From contig CAIUCF010000326.1 in assembly GCA_903897565.1 (NCBI GenBank), positions 1-7,776 on the forward strand: DNA of 7,776 nucleotides, written 5' to 3'. This document shows positions 1 to 6,945 of the stretch, in pieces. The first letter of the stretch is position 1. Every line of letters starts with the position of its first letter. Source of the stretch: an uncultured Rhodospirillales bacterium (GTDB lineage Bacteria; Pseudomonadota; Alphaproteobacteria; ATCC43930; CGMCC-115725). Made by a program: the position numbers and the translations under genes. Below the pieces are notes generated by a model that saw only the letters and a program-made list of their open reading frames with translations, was not told the DNA's origin and did no database searches.

Positions 1-2
1 AG

Positions 3-119
3 TTCGACCTCTACTCGAACCTGGTCTACTCGACGGCATCTGCCAACACCTACACCAACTTTGCCCAGGGCGCCGAATGGGCCCGCGAAGTGTTCGTCCG
101 CGCGACGTACTACTTCTAG
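3..119 (+). CDS. C-terminal end of an outer-membrane beta-barrel protein (DUF1302-like or TonB-dependent receptor; 5' partial)
   Basis: Only the last 38 codons and the TAG stop are in the window; the rest lies to the left. The peptide alternates polar and aromatic/aliphatic residues and ends in FVRATYYF. A final beta-strand with a C-terminal phenylalanine is the classic recognition signal for insertion of outer-membrane barrels by the BAM machinery. That supports an outer-membrane location but not a specific family. DUF1302 porin-like proteins are often encoded next to DUF1329 genes such as the one at 512-1888, which favours that family by context. The WAREVFVRATYYF ending would equally suit a TonB-dependent receptor. 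Two hairpins follow the stop, so transcription probably ends before the DUF1329 gene. The barrel call is fairly secure; the family is a guess. Confidence 0.6.
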   Translation, partial: FDLYSNLVYSTASANTYTNFAQGAEWAREVFVRATYYF

Positions 120-138
120 TAGGAGCAGCCTGCGTCAG

Positions 139-169
139 CCCCGATCTCGGCATTTCGCCGGGGTCGGGG
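139..169 (+). terminator. GC-rich hairpin just after the barrel gene, without a T-tract
   Basis: CCCCGA (139-144) pairs with TCGGGG (164-169). Inside it CTCGGC (146-151) pairs with GCCGGG (157-162) with one G-T wobble, leaving a five-base ATTTC loop. The stem starts 19 bases after the stop codon. No run of T follows, so alone it is a poor intrinsic terminator. It may act as a 3'-end stabilising hairpin, or as a first stem in front of the real terminator at 183-212. Confidence 0.5.
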
Positions 170-182
170 GTCATCTACCAAG

Positions 183-212
183 CCGGCTCAACTCAGGTTG
201 GGCCGGTTTTTT
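183..212 (+). terminator. Rho-independent terminator of the barrel gene
   Basis: CCGGCTCAAC (183-192) and GTTGGGCCGG (197-206) form a 10-bp stem with one G-T wobble and a TCAG tetraloop. Six T follow at 207-212. This is a textbook intrinsic terminator about 60 bases after the barrel gene's stop. It implies that the DUF1329 gene downstream is at least partly transcribed from its own promoter. Confidence 0.88.
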
Positions 213-511
213 ATTGGCCGAATGAAGCCACTGACGGCCTGCCTTCCCAAGAAGTCGCCTGTGGAGAGATCTTTTTTCTTGAGCCGATGCATCCACCGGA
301 CCGGCCCGGACGTAGGAAGGATATAAAGATCGATCCTGGTGTTTATGGCTGGGCCGATCAATTGGGTTGCGACGCAGCCCAAGCATTAAGCGAGCCGGAT
401 ATCTCGGCATGATGGGCGCCGCCGATGGTGCCAGGACTTGGAGATCACCGCTAAAAGCGTGCTTTTGAGTCAAATCGGAAAACAACAACGCGACTAGAGA
501 GGAAACTCGAG
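213..511 (+). other. Gene-free leader region before the DUF1329 gene
   Basis: About 300 bases lie between the terminator and the DUF1329 start. Small reading frames here have no ribosome-binding site and no recognisable protein character. The stretch is somewhat richer in A/T than the genes and should hold the promoter of the DUF1329 gene. I see a TATAAA box at 322-327 but no matching -35 element 17 bases upstream, and no sigma-54 GG/GC element, so I make no promoter call. A short palindrome (AAAAGC-GT-GCTTTT, 453-466) sits 46 bases before the start codon. The ribosome-binding site AGAGAGGA is at 496-503, eight bases before the ATG. Confidence 0.5.
453..466. promoter_or_regulatory. Short palindrome upstream of the DUF1329 gene, possible operator or small hairpin
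   Basis: AAAAGC (453-458) and GCTTTT (461-466) are perfect inverted repeats separated by GT. The site lies between the presumed promoter region and the ribosome-binding site. It could bind a dimeric regulator or fold into a small leader hairpin. A 6-bp arm is short enough to occur by chance, so this is only a candidate. Confidence 0.2.
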
Positions 512-1888
512 ATGCTGATACGGAAATACGACTTCAATTATGGCCGCCGTGAGCTGATGGCCAAGGGCGCGATGCTGGCCGGCACCGGCCTGCTCTCGCC
601 GCTGTGGCCGCTGATCGCCAACGGCGCCGACATCACCAAGGCCTATCCGGAAGAGCTGCTCTCGGTCGACGCCTACACCAAGGGCGCCATCAAGACCGGC
701 GACATCGTCGACGCCAGCAACGTCGATCACGTCAAGCCGCTGATAGCGCCGATCATGTACACCCAGATCAAGGAAATGGGCCGCCGGATCAAGATCGTGC
801 CGACGGTCACCGACGTCAGCAAGATGTTCCCGAACGCGTTCCTGCAGGCGTCCGTCAGCAATGTCGGTAAGGCCAAGCTCGATGCCGACGGCAACGTCAC
901 GACGACCAGCGGCGGCCATTGGATTGGCGGCTTGCCGTTCACCGAGCCCAAGTCGGCGCTGGAGGTGTTCTCGAACCTGACCCTCAGCTGGGGCCGTCAC
1001 GACAACGCGATCTACGCCATCAAGGACCAGGATATGGGTCCGGACGGTGAAGTCTCCTACGAATACGACTTCGTCTGGGTCGAAGAGAACGTCGCCTGCC
1101 GGCTCGGCGGCATCGGGCCCTATGCCGGTCCGCAGCACCAGGACAAGCTGCGCTACCAGACGGTCGTGTTCACGGCGCCGGCCGATTCCAAGGGCACGGC
1201 GTATCTGTCGACCTGGTACTACGATCAGCGCAAGTTCCCGGACCTCGTCGGTTACGTACCTGCCTTCAAGCGCGTGCGTAAGTTCCCGACCAACCAGCGG
1301 TTCGAGCCGTTGGTTGCCGGCATGACCCTGTACCTGTCTGACGCCTGGGCTGCCGGCGATCCGATGCTGACCTGGGGCGACTACAAGATCGTCGGCCGTC
1401 AACCGATGCTCGGCCCAGTCTCCGAAAACTGGCACGGCGATCTCGACAACTACATTGCGCCGACGCATGGTGGGCCGAAGGGCAAGACCTTCTTCGAGAT
1501 CAACTACTCGATGTGCCCGGAATGCATCGTCGTCGACGCGACTCCGACCGGCTATCCGCGCGCGCCCGTCGGTCGCAAGCGGGTGTGGGTCGACGTCCGC
1601 AACATGCAGTTTGTTGCCTACGAGACCTATGACCGTCGCGACCAGTCGCTCAAGAGCTTTGAGCCGGTCTGGGGCCAGCGCGTCGTCAATGGCCAGGTGC
1701 TGATGAAGGAACGCGACGGCACGCCGGTGTGGTCCTGGACCCATGTGCATAGCCACGACATCCAGACCAACCGCATGACCCGCTTTACCCATGCCAAGGA
1801 GGTCGGCGGCGTGGAATCGGGCTTCAATGTCGACGGCCTGTATGACAAATACCTGACCGCGCAGGCGATCAACCGTCTCGGTACCTGA
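512..1888 (+). CDS. DUF1329 domain-containing exported protein (LolB/LolA-like fold expected)
   Basis: This 458-residue protein matches DUF1329, a family of exported proteins of roughly this length whose biochemical role is not established. Family-like elements include GGLPF (139-143), the GYVPAFKRVRKFP stretch (247-259), and a C-terminal half rich in aromatics. The N-terminus has a twin arginine followed by a hydrophobic run (GRRELMAKGAMLAGTGLL, 11-28), which looks like a Tat signal; cleavage near residues 36-40 is plausible. A CPEC pair (335-338) may form a disulfide or bind metal. The ATG at 512 is chosen because AGAGAGGA sits eight bases upstream and the start preserves the whole signal region. 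DUF1329 genes commonly sit beside outer-membrane DUF1302 genes in clusters for hydrophobic compounds such as steroids and aromatics, so a periplasmic or outer-membrane partner role is likely but inferred. Its transcription ends at the terminator at 1952-1987. Confidence 0.88.
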   Translation: MLIRKYDFNYGRRELMAKGAMLAGTGLLSPLWPLIANGADITKAYPEELLSVDAYTKGAIKTGDIVDASNVDHVKPLIAPIMYTQIKEMGRRIKIVPTVTDVSKMFPNAFLQASVSNVGKAKLDADGNVTTTSGGHWIGGLPFTEPKSALEVFSNLTLSWGRHDNAIYAIKDQDMGPDGEVSYEYDFVWVEENVACRLGGIGPYAGPQHQDKLRYQTVVFTAPADSKGTAYLSTWYYDQRKFPDLVGYVPAFKRVRKFPTNQRFEPLVAGMTLYLSDAWAAGDPMLTWGDYKIVGRQPMLGPVSENWHGDLDNYIAPTHGGPKGKTFFEINYSMCPECIVVDATPTGYPRAPVGRKRVWVDVRNMQFVAYETYDRRDQSLKSFEPVWGQRVVNGQVLMKERDGTPVWSWTHVHSHDIQTNRMTRFTHAKEVGGVESGFNVDGLYDKYLTAQAINRLGT

Positions 1889-1951
1889 TCGATCTATTGT
1901 CCCGGAGGCTTGACCCTGATTGGTTGGGCTTCCGGGATACGAAGGCAAAAG

Positions 1952-1987
1952 AAAACCCGGTTCGGCATTCCTGCCGAACCGGGTTTT
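1952..1987. terminator. Bidirectional intrinsic terminator between convergent units
   Basis: AAAACCCGGTTCGGCA (1952-1967) and TGCCGAACCGGGTTTT (1972-1987) form a perfect 16-bp stem around a TTCC loop. On the plus strand the T-run continues to 1988 and then GTTT. On the minus strand the stem is followed by C and TTTT (from 1951-1947). It therefore can stop the DUF1329 transcript 63 bases after its stop and the carboxylase operon 20 bases after its last codon. Confidence 0.94.
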
Positions 1988-2007
1988 TGTTTGGGACGTG
2001 ACCCGGT

Positions 2008-4278
2008 TCAGTGTTTGTGCTTGCGGCACTCCTCCAATTCGGCGCGGGTCGCCAGCAGTTCGGCTTCGAGTTTCCCGATCTTCACGTCCTTCGGATTGGG
2101 CATGAACATACTCTGGATTTCCGTCGCCTTCATCTTGATGCGCTTGCCCTCGCTGGTGCCGTAGATGATCGTCGGATCGTCCCAGCTGCCGTAGTAGGGG
2201 AGGTTCTCCGGCGGCTCGGGGGTGACGAATTCGGCCACGAACTCATCGAACGGCTTGCCGCGCGCCAGGCGTGACTTGCGCTCGGCAGCCCGCGCCTGCT
2301 TCGTCGCTTCCTCGTCGACGATCAGGGTGCGGGAGTCGAAGACGACGAAGAAGATTTCGCGCGCGGTCTCATGCGAGATGAAATCTTCCTCGATGTCCTT
2401 GATGACCAGGGCAGGATCGCGCAGCAGCACGTCGCCATAGCCGGCGCCCGTACCCTGGCACATCATATAGACCTCGCCCTGCTGGCAGATTTCGAAGGTC
2501 ATCGCCATTTCATGGGTCGAGTAGCGGCCACCCTCGATCGGCTGATTGTTCATCAGATCGAGAATGTCGAACTTGATCTTGCCGGGGTTGGTCGCGAGCT
2601 CGTTGAAGATGTTGATGTCGCGGATCTTGCTGAGGGCGTAGACCGGCGGGCCGTAGCCGCCGAACAGACCCTGCGACGGCGTGAACAGCGAGCCGGTGCA
2701 GCCGGTCATGAAGCCCCAGAAGCCGGTGCCGCGGACCGAGGAGATCATCTCATAGCCGAGGCCGCCGCGGTACTTGCCGAAGCCGACCCGGTCCTTGGCC
2801 AGGGTGAAGGCACCGAGGCGCACGATCGGCAGCTCTTCCTCGATGACTTCCATCTCGCCGATGTCGCAGACCGCGGCGAAGGGTGGCGAGACCGAATGCT
2901 CGCCATCGCGATGCGAGCGGCCACCTTGGCCGTTGCCGTTGATGTCGGCGCAGAAATTGCCGACATTCTCGCCGTTCTGGGTCAAGCCGCCATAGATGAA
3001 GGTCGCCGGCTGATCATACTGCGGCGCGACGACCGCGGTGTAGCGATGCGGCAGGCTGTAGCTGAACTTGGTCATCGGGATGACCGGAATGGTCATCGCC
3101 TTGAAGATCGGGATCAGGCTCATCGCCTGCGGCGTATCATTCGACGCATTCAGCAGCGACTTCTCGTCGAACAGCATCTCGATCGGCGAGAACACCGACA
3201 TCGTCTGCGGCAAGTCTGGCCAGATGTTCTGGAGATAGGCTGTCAGGAACATCGTCTTGAGCGACGCTTGATTGGTATTGATCGAGCGATTGAGGAATTC
3301 CGGTGACGAGCCGCGGAAGTCGCAGGTCATCTTGTCGCCCTTGACCGTGATCGCCAGGCTGAACTTCAGCAGGGCGTTCTCGCGCAGTGTCGAATCCGGG
3401 AAGGTCAGGACGCGGGTGGTGCCGTCGGGGAGTTCCTCGATGCGCCGCCGCACTTCGATCAGCACGTCTTCGAGATTCTTGCGCAGGGTGCCGATCAGCA
3501 ACTCCTCGCCATGATCCTCGAGGATCCTGAGGACGCGCTGGCGCAGGCGCAGCACCGCGTGCAGCTTGACCTTCATGTCCTCGAACTGCAGCTTGGGATC
3601 GCGCACCGAGTTCTGCAGGAAGGTCACGAGGTCGCGCTTCAGTTCGAAGTTCTCGACGACGCGGAACGGCGACATCTTGAGGCCTTCGTCGAACCGGCTC
3701 TCCGCCGAGGGCGGCATGCCGCCCGGTTCGGTCGCGCCGTTCTCGCCTTCATGGATCGTCGTCGAGACCCAGCAGATCAGCTTCTCCTTCCAGTACACCG
3801 GCATCATCATTGACTGGTCGGTGTTGTGGATGCCGCCGTAGCGGGCGTCGTTATGGATAAAGCCGTCGCCTTCCTTGATCCCGACGGTGCGATCATTCTC
3901 CCAGTATTTCAGGATGAACTTGATCGGGTAGTGGCAGCAGGCGGCGAAGCCGACGACGCCATGCGGCGCGATCATCGAGAGGTCGCCGTTGGCCGTGTAG
4001 ATCGAGGCGACGATGTCGCCCCATTTGGCACCCGGCGCCGCGCCCATCTGCTCGACCATGGTATTGCCCTCGTCGAGGGCAGCCAGGATCAGGCCGCGCA
4101 CCTGGTTGACATGATGCGGGTCGAGCCCGGCGTTGAGGATCTTGTCCTCGATCTCGCTGCGCGGTCCGATGCAATGGTCGCGCATGATCTCCGGATCGGG
4201 TCCGTAGAACAGCTGGTTGTCTTTGAGGAACTTGTTGAGAAGTTCCTTGTCGTCCCCTGCGGGGCTGATGTGGTTCAT
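2008..4278 (-). CDS. Hydantoinase B/oxoprolinase family protein; HyuB-type (beta) subunit of an acetophenone/acetone carboxylase-like enzyme
   Basis: This 756-residue protein is the HyuB-type partner of the ASKHA subunits encoded upstream. In acetone and acetophenone carboxylases this subunit is where activated substrate and carboxyphosphate are thought to be joined. The family block is clear at residues 138-190: GDGFIHNDARYGGIH, the TD at 153-154, then TIHEG and ATEPGGMPP. H151, D154 and H176 have the spacing expected for the metal site of this family (Mn in acetone carboxylase, as I recall), so they are candidate ligands. A glycine-rich FGKYRGGLGYE stretch (500-510) is also typical. The C-terminus (about 733-756) is a short Leu/Glu coiled-coil-like helix ending in HKH. 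It is the last gene of the operon, 41 bases after the 710-residue HyuA gene and just before the terminator. An in-frame ATG at 4377 would add 33 residues, but it overlaps the upstream gene and lacks a good ribosome-binding site. Confidence 0.92.
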   Translation of the reverse strand: MNHISPAGDDKELLNKFLKDNQLFYGPDPEIMRDHCIGPRSEIEDKILNAGLDPHHVNQVRGLILAALDEGNTMVEQMGAAPGAKWGDIVASIYTANGDLSMIAPHGVVGFAACCHYPIKFILKYWENDRTVGIKEGDGFIHNDARYGGIHNTDQSMMMPVYWKEKLICWVSTTIHEGENGATEPGGMPPSAESRFDEGLKMSPFRVVENFELKRDLVTFLQNSVRDPKLQFEDMKVKLHAVLRLRQRVLRILEDHGEELLIGTLRKNLEDVLIEVRRRIEELPDGTTRVLTFPDSTLRENALLKFSLAITVKGDKMTCDFRGSSPEFLNRSINTNQASLKTMFLTAYLQNIWPDLPQTMSVFSPIEMLFDEKSLLNASNDTPQAMSLIPIFKAMTIPVIPMTKFSYSLPHRYTAVVAPQYDQPATFIYGGLTQNGENVGNFCADINGNGQGGRSHRDGEHSVSPPFAAVCDIGEMEVIEEELPIVRLGAFTLAKDRVGFGKYRGGLGYEMISSVRGTGFWGFMTGCTGSLFTPSQGLFGGYGPPVYALSKIRDINIFNELATNPGKIKFDILDLMNNQPIEGGRYSTHEMAMTFEICQQGEVYMMCQGTGAGYGDVLLRDPALVIKDIEEDFISHETAREIFFVVFDSRTLIVDEEATKQARAAERKSRLARGKPFDEFVAEFVTPEPPENLPYYGSWDDPTIIYGTSEGKRIKMKATEIQSMFMPNPKDVKIGKLEAELLATRAELEECRKHKH

Positions 4279-4283
4279 GGCGT

Positions 4284-4291
4284 TCTCCTCC
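4284..4291 (-). promoter_or_regulatory. Ribosome-binding site that fixes the HyuB start
   Basis: On the minus strand GGAGGAGA lies five bases before the ATG at 4278. This near-perfect Shine-Dalgarno decides for the 756-residue product over a longer form starting at 4377 inside the preceding gene. Confidence 0.85.
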
Positions 4292-4319
4292 AGAATGAGA
4301 TCACGGTCCGGCCGTTGGC

Positions 4320-6452
4320 TCAGCCTTCGATCCGTGTAAACCAGACTGCTTTTTGTTCGGCGGCGCGGAAGCGCCAACCGGGCTCGACGAGATAGCTGGT
4401 CGCCTTGGTCACCACCAAAGCGGGACCGTCGATTTCGGTCTGCGGCGTCAACGCCTCGTCGTCATAGATCGGTGTGTCGAGCGCCGTGTCGAAGCCGACG
4501 AAATGACACGGTCGGTGGCTGACCGGCGGCGGCGGCGCGACGGGGTCGCCCGACGGCCGAATGCCCGTGAACGTCACGCCCGGCTGCGTCACGAACGAGC
4601 AGACCCGGATCGTGTTGATGCGGACGCCGGCCTCGGTGACCTGGCTGCCTTCGCCGAAGCGCTCGCCATAGCGCTGATGGAACTGTTCCATCAGCTTCAG
4701 CACGTCGCTCTGCCCGCCGAGGCGATGGATGTCGGTGACCACCGCGGTGGTGACGCGCTGGTTGCCGTAGCGCATATCGAGTTCGAGCCGATACTCGACT
4801 TTCTCGGCGGCGAAGCCCTGGCGCGTCAGGTCTTCGCGACCGCGCCGCTCCAGTTCCTCGACCCGGCTGTTGAACAAGGCGTAGTCGGTGAACAGCGATT
4901 TCTGGTTGGCGTCGAACAGCACGGTCCAGGTGCTCATTTCATGGATGTGCAGCTGGTTCATGTTGCCGGCGCCGACCGCCGAGAACACCGATGCGAAGGG
5001 CGGGGCGAGGATCTTCTTGACGCCGAGCGCGCGGGCGATGCCGCAGGCATGCAGCGGGCCGTTGCCGCCATAGGCCAGGATCGTGAAATCCTCAGGCTCG
5101 TAGCCGCGGGTCCGCAGCTCGCGGGCGATGCCGTTCGCCATGTTCATGTCGACGGTGCTCTTCATGATCTTGCAGGCGCCGATCACGTCCATGTCGAGCT
5201 GGTCGGCCAGGTCTTCCATGGTCTGCTTGGCGCGCCGCGGATTGAGCTTGATGCGGCCGCCGGCGTAGTTGCCGGGATCGAGATAACCGAGCATCAGATC
5301 GGCATCCGTCACGGTCGGCTTCTGGCCGCCGCGATCGTAGCAGGCGGGGCCAGGGTCGGAGCCGGCGCTTTGCGGTCCGACCTGAACCGTGTCGTACATG
5401 CGATCGTAGGAACAGATCGAGCCGCCGCCGGCGCCAAGGGTCACGAGATGGACCATCGGCACGCTGACCATCCAGCGCTCGATCTCGGGGTTGAAATCGT
5501 AATACTTCACGCCGCCTTCGACGACGATACCGATATCGAAGCTGGTGCCGCCCATGTCGGTGGCGACGATGTTGCCGAGTTCGGTCTGCAGCGCCAGATG
5601 TTCGCTCGCGGCGATGCCGGAAACCGGGCCCGAATGCACCGTCTGCAAGGCATCGGTCGAGTTGAGCTGCGCCATGCCGCCGGAATTATGGTTGCACAGC
5701 ATGGGCTTGGTATAGCCGGACTGACGCAGGTTCAGCTCGAGCGTGCCGAGGCCGTAATACATGGTCGAATGCAGGAAGCCGTCCATAATCGTCGACATGG
5801 CGCGGGCATACTCGCCCTTGCGGCCACCCACCTGATGCGACAGCAGCATCGGGATCGCGCCCAGCATGTGGCCCGGATACTCGTCGAGGAACACCTCGCG
5901 GATACGCAGCTCGTGCTTCGGGTTGACGACCGAGTTGGCGAGCGTGACCACGATCGCCTCGGCGCCCTTGTCGACGAGCAGGCGGAGCTTTTCGCGCAGA
6001 TCGTCCTCGTCGAGCTCAAGCAGGATCTCGCCCTTGAAGTCGATGCGCTCACGCACGGTCTGGATCATCGGGATCGGCACGATCGGATCGGGCCGCTGCG
6101 CGTTGGGGACGTCCATCTGCTGCTTGTGCGGCAGCCCGACGGCGTAGCCCTTGGCGCGGGACAGCGGCACCGAGCTGCGGAAGCCCATCGTCGTCAGCAT
6201 GCCGAGCCGCGGCCCCTTGCGCTGGATCAGCGCATTGGTGCCGAGCGTCGTGGCGTAGCGGACGGAATCGACCTGGCTCAGCAGATCGCGTTCGCTGGTG
6301 CCGAGCTCCTCGCAGGCGTTGCGCAAAGCTTCATTGAAGCCGAGCGCCAGATTCTGATGCGTCGTGAGCGCCTTGCTCTCGATGTATTTGTCGTCCCAGG
6401 CGACGAAACAATCCGTGAATGTCCCGCCGATATCGACCGAAACCCGCTTCAT
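4320..6452 (-). CDS. Hydantoinase/oxoprolinase family protein; HyuA-type ASKHA ATPase (alpha or alpha') subunit of the carboxylase
   Basis: This complete 710-residue HyuA-family protein has the ATP-binding modules of the ASKHA (actin/Hsp70/sugar kinase) superfamily. They are DIGGTFTD at 7-14 (first phosphate loop), TTLGTNALIQRKG at 68-80, HSGPVSGI at 273-280, DMGGTSFDIG at 299-308 (second phosphate loop), GAGGGSI at 340-346, AGSDPGPACY at 363-372, and YGGNGP at 461-466 (adenosine-side motif). In Apc-type enzymes the two such subunits are proposed to phosphorylate ketone enolate and bicarbonate; which one this is cannot be told here. The tail after about residue 510 forms the C-terminal family domain and ends near GPALVVTK and PGWRF. 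The start is supported by GGAGAA six bases upstream (6459-6464). It lies 38 bases after the zinc-ribbon gene and 41 bases before the HyuB gene, in the same operon. At about 77 kDa it is full length for the family. Confidence 0.94.
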   Translation of the reverse strand: MKRVSVDIGGTFTDCFVAWDDKYIESKALTTHQNLALGFNEALRNACEELGTSERDLLSQVDSVRYATTLGTNALIQRKGPRLGMLTTMGFRSSVPLSRAKGYAVGLPHKQQMDVPNAQRPDPIVPIPMIQTVRERIDFKGEILLELDEDDLREKLRLLVDKGAEAIVVTLANSVVNPKHELRIREVFLDEYPGHMLGAIPMLLSHQVGGRKGEYARAMSTIMDGFLHSTMYYGLGTLELNLRQSGYTKPMLCNHNSGGMAQLNSTDALQTVHSGPVSGIAASEHLALQTELGNIVATDMGGTSFDIGIVVEGGVKYYDFNPEIERWMVSVPMVHLVTLGAGGGSICSYDRMYDTVQVGPQSAGSDPGPACYDRGGQKPTVTDADLMLGYLDPGNYAGGRIKLNPRRAKQTMEDLADQLDMDVIGACKIMKSTVDMNMANGIARELRTRGYEPEDFTILAYGGNGPLHACGIARALGVKKILAPPFASVFSAVGAGNMNQLHIHEMSTWTVLFDANQKSLFTDYALFNSRVEELERRGREDLTRQGFAAEKVEYRLELDMRYGNQRVTTAVVTDIHRLGGQSDVLKLMEQFHQRYGERFGEGSQVTEAGVRINTIRVCSFVTQPGVTFTGIRPSGDPVAPPPPVSHRPCHFVGFDTALDTPIYDDEALTPQTEIDGPALVVTKATSYLVEPGWRFRAAEQKAVWFTRIEG

Positions 6453-6490
6453 TGCATATTCTCCGCTTCTTCTTCGTCGAGGCGTTCGTT

Positions 6491-6898
6491 TCAGTGATTA
6501 TGGGTGTGTCGGCGCTTGCTCGCCGGCGGCTCGTTGCCGACCGGCGGGACCAGGACCTCTTCGCGATGCTTCCACTGTTCCTTCATGGCGTCGATATCGA
6601 ACTCGATGTCGCGCAGCGGCGGATGGCCCGGAGGCAGATACTCGGTCTCCATCATCGTGCCGCAGTCGGGGCAGTAGTACTCGATCAGCCGGCACCATTC
6701 GGGATCCGGCGAATAGGTGCGGACGTATTTCGTCGGGTCGAGCAGCGGCTTGTGGATCTCGCGCGGATCGCGGTTGTAGGCCAGCAGCCCGCGCTTGTAG
6801 TTGTCACGGGCGGAGATCAGCACCTTGTCACAATGGCGACATTCCCACATCTCGGTATCGAGATTGATGCGGAGGTTTTCGGTGATGAGAACTTTCAT
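6491..6898 (-). CDS. Acetone carboxylase gamma-type small zinc-ribbon subunit
   Basis: This 135-residue soluble protein has two cysteine pairs, C20-x2-C23 (in WECRHC) and C76-x2-C79 (in YYCPDC), spaced like a four-cysteine zinc ribbon. A fifth cysteine, C69, and H22 lie nearby. Length, the CxxC pairs, the WCRLIEYYCPDCG block and position between carboxylase genes match the acetone carboxylase gamma family, whose small subunits (about 15-20 kDa) bind the HyuA/HyuB partners. A structural zinc-binding role is expected; no catalytic motif is visible. The C-terminus is proline-rich, then basic and histidine-rich, ending in HTHNH. GAGGGA at 6904-6909 lies five bases before the ATG. The gene is flanked by two HyuA-type genes, which is the arrangement expected of an Apc-type rather than an acetone carboxylase cluster. 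Confidence 0.85.
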   Translation of the reverse strand: MKVLITENLRINLDTEMWECRHCDKVLISARDNYKRGLLAYNRDPREIHKPLLDPTKYVRTYSPDPEWCRLIEYYCPDCGTMMETEYLPPGHPPLRDIEFDIDAMKEQWKHREEVLVPPVGNEPPASKRRHTHNH

Positions 6899-6945
6899 GG
6901 CGGTCCCTCGACTTGATTATTTATTGGACGCGTTCGGCGCCGTGT

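Noticed and set aside
299..327. Sigma-70 promoter with TATAAA at 322-327
   Set aside because: The base run 17 bases upstream (GACCGG) does not resemble a -35 element; the TATAAA alone is not enough.
77..412. 111-codon open frame on the plus strand across the terminator region
   Set aside because: It overlaps the end of the barrel gene and reads through two terminator-type hairpins, with no ribosome-binding site and no protein-like character.
494..2029. 511-codon open frame on the minus strand opposite the DUF1329 gene
   Set aside because: It is antisense to a well-supported gene, has biased composition (Asp, Arg, Val, Gly, His) and no recognisable family. It would also read through the bidirectional terminator.
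2371..3306. 311-codon open frame on the plus strand inside the HyuB gene
   Set aside because: Shadow of the HyuB gene, with no ribosome-binding site or domain and low-complexity Arg/Asp/Ala-rich content.
4279..4377. 33-residue N-terminal extension of the HyuB protein
   Set aside because: It would overlap the HyuA-type gene by 58 bases and lacks family similarity, while a strong GGAGGAGA precedes the ATG at 4278.
4353..6497. 714-codon open frame on the plus strand opposite the HyuA-type gene
   Set aside because: It is antisense to an intact gene with clear ASKHA motifs. Its translation is a monotonous Arg/Asp/Ala/Val/His-rich sequence with no domain, which is typical of GC-rich shadow frames.
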